In this document: positions 17,232 through 25,403 of the stretch, one piece after another
Layout: every line of letters starts with the position of its first letter
How positions within the stretch are numbered: the first letter of the stretch is position 1
DNA from: Bacillota bacterium
GTDB lineage: Bacteria > Bacillota > Clostridia > Acetivibrionales > DSM-1351
DNA: 64,000 bases
Direction of reading: 5' to 3'
NCBI GenBank assembly: GCA_023415305.1
Contig: JAEZKZ010000062.1
Coordinates: 1-64,000 of the forward strand
Made by a program: the position numbers and the translations under genes
The notes under the pieces: model-generated
Database searches by the model: none
The model's input: only the letters and a program-made list of their open reading frames with translations
Told to the model about the DNA's origin: nothing

Positions 17232-18245
17232 ATTTCTGTAACAATAAAGGATGTTGCCAGTAAGTCAGGACTTTCAATTGCAACAATATCCAAATATATA
17301 AATGGCGGTAATGTCCTTGAGGAAAACCGGAAAATTATAGACAAAGTAATCAAGGAACTTGGTTTTGAAGTAAATGAAATAGCCAGGGGGCTGAAGACCA
17401 GCAAGACAATGACAATCGGTTTATTGATCCCCAGTCTTGAAAATATATTTTTTACGAGCATTGTATCAAATATTGAAAGCGTTTTGATTAAAAGCGGCTA
17501 CAGTACTATAATTTGTGACTATAAAGAAGATAAGGATCTGGAAAAACAAAAGCTTGATTTTTTATTGAAAAAGATGGTGGACGGCATTATAACAATGCCC
17601 ATGGGAAATGATTCAGATGCAATTAATTCTGTTATCAAAAGAAATATTCCTGTAGTTCTGATTGACAGAGCCTTAAGGGATATAGAATGTGATACCGTAC
17701 TGGTTGACAATCTCAACGCAGCCTATAATGCCGTTGAACAGTTAATAATTCTGGGGCACAAGAGAATTGGCATTATTTGTGGTCCTGACGACATATATAC
17801 TGCCCAGGAGCGACTAAAGGGGTACGAAAGAGTACACGAGGATTACAACATGTCAATTGACAGTAATCTGGTCAAAAAAGGGGATTATCAGGTTGAAAGC
17901 GGGTACAGGCTGCTGGGTGAACTGATGAAAATGGAGGAGCCACCGACTGCCGTTCTGGTTACAAATTATGAAATGACTCTGGGAGCGTTGATGGCAGTAA
18001 ATGAAGGTAACATAAAGATTCCCGATGATATTTCTTTTATTGGTTTCGATAATCTTCAACTTTCAAAAGTCGTAAAACCTCCATTATCCATAGTAATTCA
18101 GCCGGTTCAACAAATTGGTGAAGTTGCTGCAAATACCATTTTGAAAAGACTTAAAGGGGACACCTCAAACTTCCCGTCTATGATCCGTCTGAAAACCGAA
18201 CTAATGATGAAGGAATCAGTGAAAAAATTGGATACTAACTACTAA
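17232..18245 (+). CDS. LacI-family repressor with apparent ATT start codon
   Basis: Sugar-responsive repressor of 337 residues. The N-terminal HTH is complete only when the frame is read from 17232: it gives (M)SVTIKDVASKSGLSIATIS, the usual LacI opening, followed by the hinge and a periplasmic-binding-protein-like effector domain (from about residue 60, TIGLLIPSLENIFFTSIVSN). There is no ATG, GTG or TTG between the upstream in-frame stop (17187) and the HTH. The codon at the expected position is ATT, preceded at good spacing by AAGGTGAT. The first ATG in frame (17409) would remove the whole HTH. An AUU start is rare but known, for example in infC. The gene has its own promoter and a predicted operator, and the same operator core occurs before the kinase gene downstream. 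Likely effector: galactose or a product of the adjacent pathway. Confidence 0.85.
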   Translation: MSVTIKDVASKSGLSIATISKYINGGNVLEENRKIIDKVIKELGFEVNEIARGLKTSKTMTIGLLIPSLENIFFTSIVSNIESVLIKSGYSTIICDYKEDKDLEKQKLDFLLKKMVDGIITMPMGNDSDAINSVIKRNIPVVLIDRALRDIECDTVLVDNLNAAYNAVEQLIILGHKRIGIICGPDDIYTAQERLKGYERVHEDYNMSIDSNLVKKGDYQVESGYRLLGELMKMEEPPTAVLVTNYEMTLGALMAVNEGNIKIPDDISFIGFDNLQLSKVVKPPLSIVIQPVQQIGEVAANTILKRLKGDTSNFPSMIRLKTELMMKESVKKLDTNY

Positions 18246-18252
18246 AAATTTA

Positions 18253-18286
18253 GCGAGAAGCAGGGAGTGTTTCTCGAATATTTTTT
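18253..18286 (+). terminator. Terminator after the LacI gene
   Basis: Stem CGAGAA (18254-18259) with TTCTCG (18270-18275), then AATATTTTTT. It lies a few bases after the LacI stop codon. Confidence 0.75.
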
Positions 18287-18296
18287 GGACAAGAGC

Positions 18297-18306
18297 GAAA
18301 CGTTTA
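18297..18306 (+). promoter_or_regulatory. Second AAACGTTT operator core, before the kinase operon
   Basis: The palindrome AAACGTTT occurs at 18298-18305 within GAAACGTTTAG, about 95 bp before the kinase start. It matches the site in the LacI promoter. A weak -35-like TTGGAC lies just upstream and A/T-rich -10-like bases just downstream, so bound repressor would block the promoter. Confidence 0.55.
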
Positions 18307-18397
18307 GCCATAAGAATGCAACAGTGAAAATAACGTAACGCTGTACTCGGTCTGCAAGGTAAACAGGATTCTATTAGATTTAGAAATGGAGACAGGT

Positions 18398-19909
18398 ATG
18401 GAAAAATTATTATTAGGCATTGATATTGGTACATCGGCTTGCAAAGTGGCAATTTTTGATATGCAGGGGATGGTAATAGCCCAGTCAACCAAGGAGTACA
18501 AGGTGTATTATCCCGCTCCGGGGCATGTGGAGCAAAATCCAAACGAATGGTGGGATAGTATATGTGCAGCCACAAATGAAGCAATATTCAAGGCGAAAAT
18601 TGATGTAAAGCAGATAAAGGGAATAGGAATTGACGGACAGAGCTGGTCTGCCATACCTGTCGATAAAAGCGGCAGGGTGTTACATAATACGCCGATCTGG
18701 ATGGATACAAGAGCATCGGATATATGCAGGGATACTGTTGAAAGAGTAGGTTTTGACAAAATTTTTAAACTGAGCGGCAATTCCTTTGAGCCCTCTTATT
18801 CCACTCCAAAATTTATTTGGTTTAGAAATAATATGCCAGAAATATATAATTCCACTTATAAATTTTTACAAAGCAACAGCTTTATTGCCTTCAAACTTAC
18901 CGGGCAAATGACACAGGATCTATCACAGGGCTATGGTATACATTCCTTTAATATGAATGAGGGCAAGTGGGATGACGGCTTCTGTGAGGAACTGGGTTTT
19001 GACAGGGAGAAGCTTCCGGAGCTGTTTCAGTGTCATGAAGTCATTGGTGAGGTTACCGCCGAGGCGGCAGCCTTAACAGGACTGGCGGCAGGAACACCGG
19101 TAGTGGCGGGAGGCTTGGATGCTTCCTGCGGAACCCTTGGTGCAGGAGTGGTAAAGGTTGGACAAACTCAGGAGCAGGGAGGGCAGGCAGGCGGGATGAG
19201 CATATGTCTGGAAGCCGCTGTCGCCCATCCGAAACTTATTTTAGGTTATCACGTTGTACCGGAACGGTGGCTTTTACAGGGAGGTACCGTTGGCGGAGGT
19301 GGGGCTATAAAGTGGTTCAGGGAGGAACTTGGAGCTTTTGAAGATTCAGTGGCAAAAGCAACAGGAACAAGTGCATTTAATGTTATGGATATCGAGGCTG
19401 AAAAAATATCTGCCGGCTCAGATGGACTTATTTTTTTACCCTATATGGCGGGAGAGCGATCACCTCTATGGGATAAGAACGCAAAAGGAGTATTTTTCGG
19501 ACTGGGCTACAACAAAACAAGGGCTCACATGATTAGAGCCGTGATGGAAGGTTGCGCCTTTGCTCTTCAGCACAATATGAGAACAGCTGAGGAAGCAGAT
19601 GTTACTGTAGACGAATTGGTAGCCATGGGCGGAGCCGCCAACAGCCGTCTTTGGACCCAAATAAAGGCTGATGTTACAGGCAAGGTCATCAAGGTTCCAA
19701 CTTCAGATACGGCAACCACACTTGGTGCAGCAATACTTGCTGGTGTTGGGACAGGTCTTTACAAGAGCTTTGACCTGGCAGTCCGGGATACTATCGTTAT
19801 CACACGGACCCATGAGCCAGATATGAAAGCTCATGAAACCTATAAGAGGAACTATGAAATATACATTGAGCTGTATGAGAAATTAAAAGATACAATGCAA
19901 AAAATATAA
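18398..19909 (+). CDS. FGGY-family carbohydrate kinase (xylulokinase-like)
   Basis: ATP-dependent sugar kinase of 503 residues. The N-terminal FGGY domain starts LLLGIDIGTSACKVAIFD, the phosphate-1 motif of the actin/hexokinase fold. The C-terminal domain has GGxxGGGGAIKWF and the adenosine-binding MGGAANSRLWTQI. GGAGACAGGT precedes ATG 18398; an in-frame ATG 12 bases upstream lacks a ribosome-binding site. Family members phosphorylate ketoses or polyols (xylulose, fuculose, tagatose, ribitol). The next genes encode a GatD-like dehydrogenase and a GatZ-like protein, so D-tagatose or another ketohexose is a plausible substrate, with D-xylulose as the alternative. It begins a likely operon of kinase, dehydrogenase, GatZ, reductase, mutarotase and transporter. 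Confidence 0.85.
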   Translation: MEKLLLGIDIGTSACKVAIFDMQGMVIAQSTKEYKVYYPAPGHVEQNPNEWWDSICAATNEAIFKAKIDVKQIKGIGIDGQSWSAIPVDKSGRVLHNTPIWMDTRASDICRDTVERVGFDKIFKLSGNSFEPSYSTPKFIWFRNNMPEIYNSTYKFLQSNSFIAFKLTGQMTQDLSQGYGIHSFNMNEGKWDDGFCEELGFDREKLPELFQCHEVIGEVTAEAAALTGLAAGTPVVAGGLDASCGTLGAGVVKVGQTQEQGGQAGGMSICLEAAVAHPKLILGYHVVPERWLLQGGTVGGGGAIKWFREELGAFEDSVAKATGTSAFNVMDIEAEKISAGSDGLIFLPYMAGERSPLWDKNAKGVFFGLGYNKTRAHMIRAVMEGCAFALQHNMRTAEEADVTVDELVAMGGAANSRLWTQIKADVTGKVIKVPTSDTATTLGAAILAGVGTGLYKSFDLAVRDTIVITRTHEPDMKAHETYKRNYEIYIELYEKLKDTMQKI

Positions 19910-19933
19910 AATTTTAAGGTCTGGAGGGGTTAT

Positions 19934-20980
19934 ATGAAAGCGGGAGTATTGCATGCAAGGGATGATTTAAGATATGAAGAGATTCCGACGCCTGTACCTG
20001 GAAAGGGTGAAGTTCTTGTTAAGGTTAAGGCTACAGGTATATGCGGTTCGGATATTCCAAGAGTGTTGGGTGACGGTGCACATTTCTTCCCAATAGTTCT
20101 TGGACATGAATTTTCAGGTGAAGTTGCCGTAATCGGTGAAGGAGTAACTTCTGTGGAGGTAGGAGACAGAGTGGCCGGGGTACCTTTGGTTCCCTGTATG
20201 AAATGTGAGGACTGCCAGAAGGGCAATTATTCTTTGTGTAAACATTACAGCTTTATCGGTTCCAGGGAAAACGGAAGTTTTGCAGAGTATGTAAAAATGC
20301 CTGAAAGTAATGTTGTGAAATTTGATGACAGTGTTACCTTTGAGCAGGGAGCATTTTTTGAACCTGCAACGGTGGCCTTGCACGGATTGCTGTGTGCCGA
20401 CTACCATGGCGGAGAAGATGTTGCCATACTTGGGGGAGGCACAGTGGGTATGTTTACGGCTCAATGGGCCAGGATATTCGGTGCAAAAAGGGTTTTTGTA
20501 TTTGATATAGACAATGACAGATTGGCACTGGCTCAAAAGCTTGGCGCTGATGTGACAATTAATACTCTGGATAAGGATTTTAAAGAACAGGTTGATAAGC
20601 TGACCAACAAAAAAGGCTTCGGTTTTGTCTATGAAACTGCCGGAGTTGATATAACCATGAAGCTTGCTTTTGAACTGGCAGGAAATAAATCCGGAGTTTG
20701 CTTCATCGGAACTCCCACAAGGGATCTGGTATTCACTCCACGGCTGTTTGAAAATATGAATCGTAAGGAGTTCAAACTCACCGGCTCATGGATGTCATAC
20801 AGCGCTCCCTTTCCGGGCAGGGAGTGGGATTTGACCGCTCACTATTTTTCAACGGGAGCCTTGAAGTTTGATGAAAGCTTTATATTCAAAAAAGTTCCGC
20901 TGAGTAGCATCAAGGACGGTTTTGATATGTTCAAGATACCGGGAACCGTTAAGGGAAAAGTACTTATAGTGAACGAATAG
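19934..20980 (+). CDS. Zinc-dependent polyol dehydrogenase, GatD/sorbitol dehydrogenase-like
   Basis: Medium-chain dehydrogenase/reductase of 348 residues that interconverts a polyol and a ketose using NAD(P). Catalytic-zinc residues are visible in GICGSD and GHEFSG. The structural-zinc loop has four Cys in CMKCEDCQKGNYSLC, and the Rossmann motif is AILGGGTVGMF. The sequence resembles galactitol-1-phosphate 5-dehydrogenase and related polyol dehydrogenases. GGAGG lies just before the ATG. It follows the kinase by 24 bp and precedes the GatZ-like gene by 10 bp. No PTS is present in the window to make galactitol-1-phosphate, so free galactitol produced by the reductase encoded downstream is the better guess for substrate. 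Confidence 0.88.
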   Translation: MKAGVLHARDDLRYEEIPTPVPGKGEVLVKVKATGICGSDIPRVLGDGAHFFPIVLGHEFSGEVAVIGEGVTSVEVGDRVAGVPLVPCMKCEDCQKGNYSLCKHYSFIGSRENGSFAEYVKMPESNVVKFDDSVTFEQGAFFEPATVALHGLLCADYHGGEDVAILGGGTVGMFTAQWARIFGAKRVFVFDIDNDRLALAQKLGADVTINTLDKDFKEQVDKLTNKKGFGFVYETAGVDITMKLAFELAGNKSGVCFIGTPTRDLVFTPRLFENMNRKEFKLTGSWMSYSAPFPGREWDLTAHYFSTGALKFDESFIFKKVPLSSIKDGFDMFKIPGTVKGKVLIVNE

Positions 20981-20990
20981 GAGGGAGAAA

Positions 20991-22313
20991 ATGACAATGA
21001 AAGGTTTGCATCCTTTAAAGAATTTGGTTTTAAAACAGAAGCAGGGAATTCCGGCAGGAATATACTCGGCCTGCAGTGCAAATGAATATGTAATTGAGGC
21101 TGCAATGGAAAGAGCATTGACAACCGGGGGCTATGTACTGATTGAAGCAACGGCAAACCAGGTAAACCAGTTTGGCGGCTATACGGGTATGAAGCCGGAG
21201 GATTTCAGAGAATTTGTGTTCAATATAGCCCAAAAAGTACAGTTTCCTACAGAAAAGCTTTTACTTGGAGGAGATCATCTGGGGCCTCTTACGTGGAAAA
21301 ATGAAAAGTCTGACACAGCTATGGAAAAATCCTGTGAGTTACTAAGACAGTACGTTTTAGCAGGATTTACAAAAATACATATAGATACCAGCATGCACCT
21401 TGCTGATGACAATATTAATGAAAAGCTTGATACAGGTGTTATAGCCAAGAGGGGAGCAGTGCTATGCAAGGTAGCCGAGGAAGCATATGCCGAGCTTTTA
21501 AAAACTGATGAAAATGCTTTGCAGCCGGTATATGTTGTGGGCAGTGAAGTGCCCATTCCCGGGGGAAGCCAGGAAGAGGAAGAGGGTATTCAGGTTACAA
21601 GGGTAAGTGATTTTGAAGCCACCGTTGAAACCTTCCGACAGGCATTCTATGAGCTGGGGCTGCAAAAAGCCTGGGCAAATGTTATTGCTGTTGTAGTACA
21701 GCCTGGAGTTGAATTCGGTGATGAAACAATACATGAATATGACCGAAAAGCTGCAAAAGAGCTTTGCCAGGCTTTAAAAAAGTATCCTAATTTGGTTTTT
21801 GAAGGACACTCTACAGATTATCAGACTCCCACAGCTCTTAAGGAAATGGTTGAGGACGGAATAGCTATTCTGAAGGTGGGGCCGGCTTTGACTTTTGCAT
21901 TAAGGGAAGGCCTGTTTGCCCTGAGTATGATAGAAGAAGAACTCTTTAAATATGATCCTGATATTCACCTGTCAAATCTTATTAATGTATTTGATGAAGC
22001 AATGCTTCAGAATCCAGAGAACTGGAGAAAGCACTATCATGGCAGCGGAGCGAAAATAAGGTTTGCCAGAAAATACAGCTTTTCGGACAGGTGCAGATAC
22101 TATCTGCCTGACTCAAATGTTCAAAATGCAGTAAAGAGATTAATTATTAATTTGAAAACTGTAGCCATTCCCTTTTCCCTGCTGAGTGAATACATGCCTA
22201 TTCAGTACAGGAAGGTGAGGAGCGGAGAACTGGCAAATGACCCGGAGAGTCTTTTAAAGGACCGCGTAGTCAATTGCATTGATGACTATTTATATGCCAC
22301 CGAGGTAAAATAA
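20991..22313 (+). CDS. GatZ/KbaZ-family protein, possible tagatose-6-phosphate 4-epimerase
   Basis: Full-length (440 residues) member of the GatZ/KbaZ family, originally described as a chaperone-like subunit of class II tagatose-bisphosphate aldolase. The TIM-barrel features GIYSACSANEYVIEAAMERA, LGGDHLGPLTW, EGHSTDYQTP and ILKVGPALTFALREGL are all present. No GatY/KbaY catalytic partner lies in the window. Stand-alone homologues (COG4573) in other bacteria have been shown to interconvert D-tagatose 6-phosphate and D-fructose 6-phosphate. With the kinase and dehydrogenase upstream, that role would complete a route into glycolysis. GAGGGAG precedes the ATG by five bases. Confidence 0.85.
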   Translation: MTMKGLHPLKNLVLKQKQGIPAGIYSACSANEYVIEAAMERALTTGGYVLIEATANQVNQFGGYTGMKPEDFREFVFNIAQKVQFPTEKLLLGGDHLGPLTWKNEKSDTAMEKSCELLRQYVLAGFTKIHIDTSMHLADDNINEKLDTGVIAKRGAVLCKVAEEAYAELLKTDENALQPVYVVGSEVPIPGGSQEEEEGIQVTRVSDFEATVETFRQAFYELGLQKAWANVIAVVVQPGVEFGDETIHEYDRKAAKELCQALKKYPNLVFEGHSTDYQTPTALKEMVEDGIAILKVGPALTFALREGLFALSMIEEELFKYDPDIHLSNLINVFDEAMLQNPENWRKHYHGSGAKIRFARKYSFSDRCRYYLPDSNVQNAVKRLIINLKTVAIPFSLLSEYMPIQYRKVRSGELANDPESLLKDRVVNCIDDYLYATEVK

Positions 22314-22400
22314 ACTTAAAAGTGGCTATTATACTGTAAAAAGCCGGCTGTAACATACCGGATTAATATAACTAAAAACTATATAAAGGAGACAAGTAAT

Positions 22401-23414
22401 ATGAGCAACGATATAATCAATCCAGCTTTGGTTCCACAGAGAGTGCTGCGCGGAGGAGATAAGATGCCTGGTATAGGAATGGGAACCTTTGGTTCGGACA
22501 GGTTTTCAGCCGAAGATATAGCGGCAGCGGTTAAAGGTGCGGCAGAAGTGGGATTTAGATTGTTTGACTGTGCAGCAGTTTATGGAAATGAGCATTTAAT
22601 TGGAGAAGTTTTTGAAGACATAATGAAATCAGGAATTAAGAGAGAGGAACTCTTTATTACCTCAAAGGTATGGAATGATATGCACGGTAAAGGCGATGTA
22701 ATGCTGTCCTGTGCAAAAACCTTGAAGGATTTGCGCCTTGATTACATAGATTTATACTTTGTACACTGGCCCTTCAGAAATTTCCATCCCAAGGGAGCTG
22801 CACCCGACTATCACAATAAGGATGCAAGACCTTTCTCAATTGAACAGTACATGGAAACCTGGTACCAGATGGAGAGACTCCAGAAGGCCGGCTATGTAAA
22901 GCATATCGGAGCCTCAAATATGACTATTCCGAAATTAAAGGAATTGTTCAAGTATGCTACCATCATGCCTTCTGCCATAGAGATGGAGCTCCATCCATGC
23001 TTCCAACAGCCTGAATTATTCCAATTTGTACTTGACCATGGTATTCAGCCTATTGGTTTTTGTCCTATCGGTTCACCAACAAGACCCGACCGTGACAAGA
23101 CAGCTGATGACTATGTAGATATACAGGAACCGGTCATTGTTGAAATAGCAAAGGCTCACAATGTCCATCCGGCAGTTATATGTATTAAATGGGCTGTTCA
23201 GAGAGGTCAGACTCCCATACCGTTCTCAATCTACAGAAACGAATATGCAAGCAACCTCAGATGTGCGGTTGAGGATCCACTGACAGAAGAGGAAATGAAG
23301 AAAATCGAGGGTGTGGATAAGAACTGCCGTTTGATAAAAGGTCAGGTTTTCCTATGGGAGGGAGCTAAAGACTGGACCGATCTGTGGGACATTAACGGTG
23401 AAATAACTAAATAA
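22401..23414 (+). CDS. Aldo/keto reductase, candidate aldose reductase
   Basis: NAD(P)H-dependent reductase of 337 residues with a TIM-barrel fold. The catalytic tetrad is visible: Asp and Tyr in FDCAAVYGNEH, Lys in ITSKVWND, and His in YFVHWPF. The cofactor-binding C-terminal part is present (PIPFSIYRNEYASNLRC), although the usual IPKS is replaced by IPFS. AAAGGAG precedes the ATG. It lies 87 bp after the GatZ-like gene in the same orientation. In this setting it could reduce an aldose such as galactose (or xylose) to the polyol that the GatD-like enzyme oxidises. The substrate is inferred from context only. Confidence 0.87.
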   Translation: MSNDIINPALVPQRVLRGGDKMPGIGMGTFGSDRFSAEDIAAAVKGAAEVGFRLFDCAAVYGNEHLIGEVFEDIMKSGIKREELFITSKVWNDMHGKGDVMLSCAKTLKDLRLDYIDLYFVHWPFRNFHPKGAAPDYHNKDARPFSIEQYMETWYQMERLQKAGYVKHIGASNMTIPKLKELFKYATIMPSAIEMELHPCFQQPELFQFVLDHGIQPIGFCPIGSPTRPDRDKTADDYVDIQEPVIVEIAKAHNVHPAVICIKWAVQRGQTPIPFSIYRNEYASNLRCAVEDPLTEEEMKKIEGVDKNCRLIKGQVFLWEGAKDWTDLWDINGEITK

Positions 23415-23492
23415 GAAACAAAACAAATTAAACAAATGAGCTATATAAACAAATAAAATAAAATTCTATTCGCTTGGCAGCAGGGAGGATAT

Positions 23493-23924
23493 ATGTTAAA
23501 GGGAATTCCTTCGATTTTAACCCCGGAACTTCTGAAGATTCTAATGGAGATGGGGCATAGTGATGAAATAGTAATTGCCGATGGAAATTTTCCTTCGGGT
23601 ACATTCGGAAAGAAAGTAATAAGACTGGATGGGCACGGTGTTCCTGAGGTATTGGATGCAATACTTAAGTTTTTCCCCCTTGACCCATACGTAGAAAAGC
23701 CTGTGGCTCTTATGGAAGTAGTTCCGGGAGACACTGTAGAGACTCCTATCTGGGAGGTTTACAGAGATATTATCAATAAGCACGAACCCAGGAATAACAA
23801 GATAGAGAACATAGAAAGATTTGCCTTCTATGAAAGAACCAAGAGCGCATATGCAGTTATAGCAACAAGCGAGGCTGCCCTCTACGCCAATATTATTTTA
23901 AAAAAGGGTGTTGTAGTGGAGTAA
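23493..23924 (+). CDS. RbsD/FucU-family sugar mutarotase
   Basis: Small cytoplasmic mutarotase of 143 residues that interconverts sugar anomers. The conserved pieces are LTPELLKILMEMGHSDEI (catalytic His22), ADGNFPS and the C-terminal LYANIILKKGVV with the Tyr and Asn typical of FucU. The length matches FucU (about 140). FucU acts on L-fucose and RbsD on ribose. Here either L-fucose (a GH95 fucosidase is encoded at 37380) or galactose is possible. It lies between the reductase and MFS genes, same strand, with GGGAGG before the ATG. Confidence 0.88.
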   Translation: MLKGIPSILTPELLKILMEMGHSDEIVIADGNFPSGTFGKKVIRLDGHGVPEVLDAILKFFPLDPYVEKPVALMEVVPGDTVETPIWEVYRDIINKHEPRNNKIENIERFAFYERTKSAYAVIATSEAALYANIILKKGVVVE

Positions 23925-23965
23925 TAATTAACTATTACAGTATTTAATAAAAGAAGGAAAAATAT

Positions 23966-24013
23966 ATGCCTGAATTTACAGATGAGCTGCAAATTCAGGC
24001 ATATGCTTTCTGA
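23966..24013 (+). CDS. Possible 15-residue leader ORF before the MFS gene
   Basis: AAGGA lies seven bases before an ATG that opens a 15-codon frame ending TGA at 24011-24013, just before the MFS start candidates. The peptide, beginning MPEFTDELQIQAYAF, is unlike a signal or known leader. Its ribosome-binding site is much better than any for the MFS frame, so it may act in translational coupling. The coding status is a guess. Confidence 0.4.
   Translation: MPEFTDELQIQAYAF
23968..24000 (+). promoter_or_regulatory. Perfect hairpin inside the MFS leader
   Basis: GCCTGAATTT (23968-23977) pairs perfectly with AAATTCAGGC (23991-24000) around a 13-nt loop. The stem begins at the last base of the leader ATG and has no U-tract, so it is not a normal terminator. 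It may control translation of the MFS gene. Confidence 0.65.
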
Positions 24014-24029
24014 ACTTATGGGGGGTTTT

Positions 24030-25346
24030 GTGAATATATCCGGTCTTATCAAAACAATATACTTTGACAGCAGTACCCTCAGTGAAGCTGAAATGAGGTC
24101 TTCTCGTAAAATTTCCGTTTTTGAGGGCTGTACAGCGAGAAGCATTCTTACCCTAACAAGTGGAGCGTTTTTGGTTGGTTATGCAAAATATCTGGGGGCT
24201 AATGATGAAATAGCCGGAATTATTGCAGCCATACCTGTTTTGGCAGGAATAATATCGGCTTTTTCTCCGGTTGTATTTGAAAAAATGCGGAACAGAAAGT
24301 TGATTACCTGCCTATTCTGCTTTATTGGAAGGTTTTTACTGGGCCTTATGGTTTTTATACCGATGATAAGGGTTGAGCAGTCAATGAAAATCTCTTTATT
24401 AGTGATTACATTTCTGGTCTCAAACCTTTTTCTGGCCTTTACAATACCTGCATCACAAACATGGCTTTTGTCCATTACTCCAGAGAACATCAGAGGCTCC
24501 TACTTCGGCAGGAGAGAGGCTATTGTATTGGGAGTGGTAACCAGTATAACCCTGCTTATGGGACAGGTTCTGGACAAATTTCAGAAAATCGGACAGGCTT
24601 TTTCAGGCTTTTTAGTGATATATATTTTTGTAATGGCTGCAGCAATAGTGAATTTTGTTTTATTTTCAAGCATGAAGGAGCCGCCTTATCCCAAAGCCGA
24701 CAGGGATCTGAAGGTTAAGGAAATTATCCTTTTGCCGTTACGAAACAGGAGGTATAGGGGAATTGTCTTTGTTATGCTTATCTGGAATGTCGGGTTCCAG
24801 CTGGCAGCTCCATTTACTTCTGTGTATATGGTCTCAAAGCTGAACATTGGGTATGGTTACATAACGCTTATGCTTGTTCTGGCATCAGTTGCCAGTATAG
24901 TTTCGGTGAGGTATTGGGGTAGGCTGGCTGATAAAAAGTCATGGTTATACCTTCTAAAAATGATGATGCTTATTCAGGTCTTATGTTATTTTATATGGTT
25001 TATGATAGATGTTGATACTGCACTTCTGTTACTTCCAATTGCTCATGTTTTAGGCGGAGCAGCTATTTCAGGAATAAATATTTCAATCAATAATATACAG
25101 TATAGTTTTGCGCCGGCTGAGAACAAGTCGGTTTATATGGGGTTTTCTTCAGCTGTCAACGGACTATTCGGATTTGCCGGGACTCTGGCAGGCTCTTATT
25201 TTATAAGGCTCACTCCCTCTTTCGGTACTTCTGTTCACGGCTTTTCCATTGGAAGCCTGCAGCTGATATTTATAGTTTCAGCGATGGTGTTGACAGCGGG
25301 TATCGCTGGAATGAACAGAATTATTGAGCGTAAGCATAATTGTTAG
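24030..25346 (+). CDS. MFS transporter
   Basis: Major facilitator superfamily membrane protein with about 12 hydrophobic segments, 438 residues from the chosen start. The frame can begin at ATG 23982, 24003 or 24018, or at GTG 24030. Only GTG has a G-rich element (GGGGGG) close upstream, so it is used here with low certainty. The region before the first membrane segment (ARSILTLTSGAFLVGYAKYL) is short and basic/acidic mixed. Being last in the kinase-to-mutarotase series, it probably imports the monosaccharide or a related sugar, or exports a surplus one. A convergent terminator lies right after it. Confidence 0.82.
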   Translation: MNISGLIKTIYFDSSTLSEAEMRSSRKISVFEGCTARSILTLTSGAFLVGYAKYLGANDEIAGIIAAIPVLAGIISAFSPVVFEKMRNRKLITCLFCFIGRFLLGLMVFIPMIRVEQSMKISLLVITFLVSNLFLAFTIPASQTWLLSITPENIRGSYFGRREAIVLGVVTSITLLMGQVLDKFQKIGQAFSGFLVIYIFVMAAAIVNFVLFSSMKEPPYPKADRDLKVKEIILLPLRNRRYRGIVFVMLIWNVGFQLAAPFTSVYMVSKLNIGYGYITLMLVLASVASIVSVRYWGRLADKKSWLYLLKMMMLIQVLCYFIWFMIDVDTALLLLPIAHVLGGAAISGINISINNIQYSFAPAENKSVYMGFSSAVNGLFGFAGTLAGSYFIRLTPSFGTSVHGFSIGSLQLIFIVSAMVLTAGIAGMNRIIERKHNC

Positions 25347-25392
25347 AAAAAAAGGTTACCGTAACGCTGTCTAGCGTCCGGCAACCTTTTTT
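25347..25392. terminator. Bidirectional terminator between MFS and GH43 genes
   Basis: AAAAAAGGTT-A-CCG pairs with CGG-C-AACCTTTTTT, with an inner ACGCT/AGCGT stem. T-runs occur on both strands, so it serves both convergent genes. Confidence 0.85.
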
Positions 25393-25403
25393 AGTAGAAG
25401 AAT

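Noticed and set aside
17232..17411. LacI gene as a pseudogene lacking its HTH
   Set aside because: The full HTH is intact in the same frame upstream of the first ATG; the gene only lacks a standard start codon.
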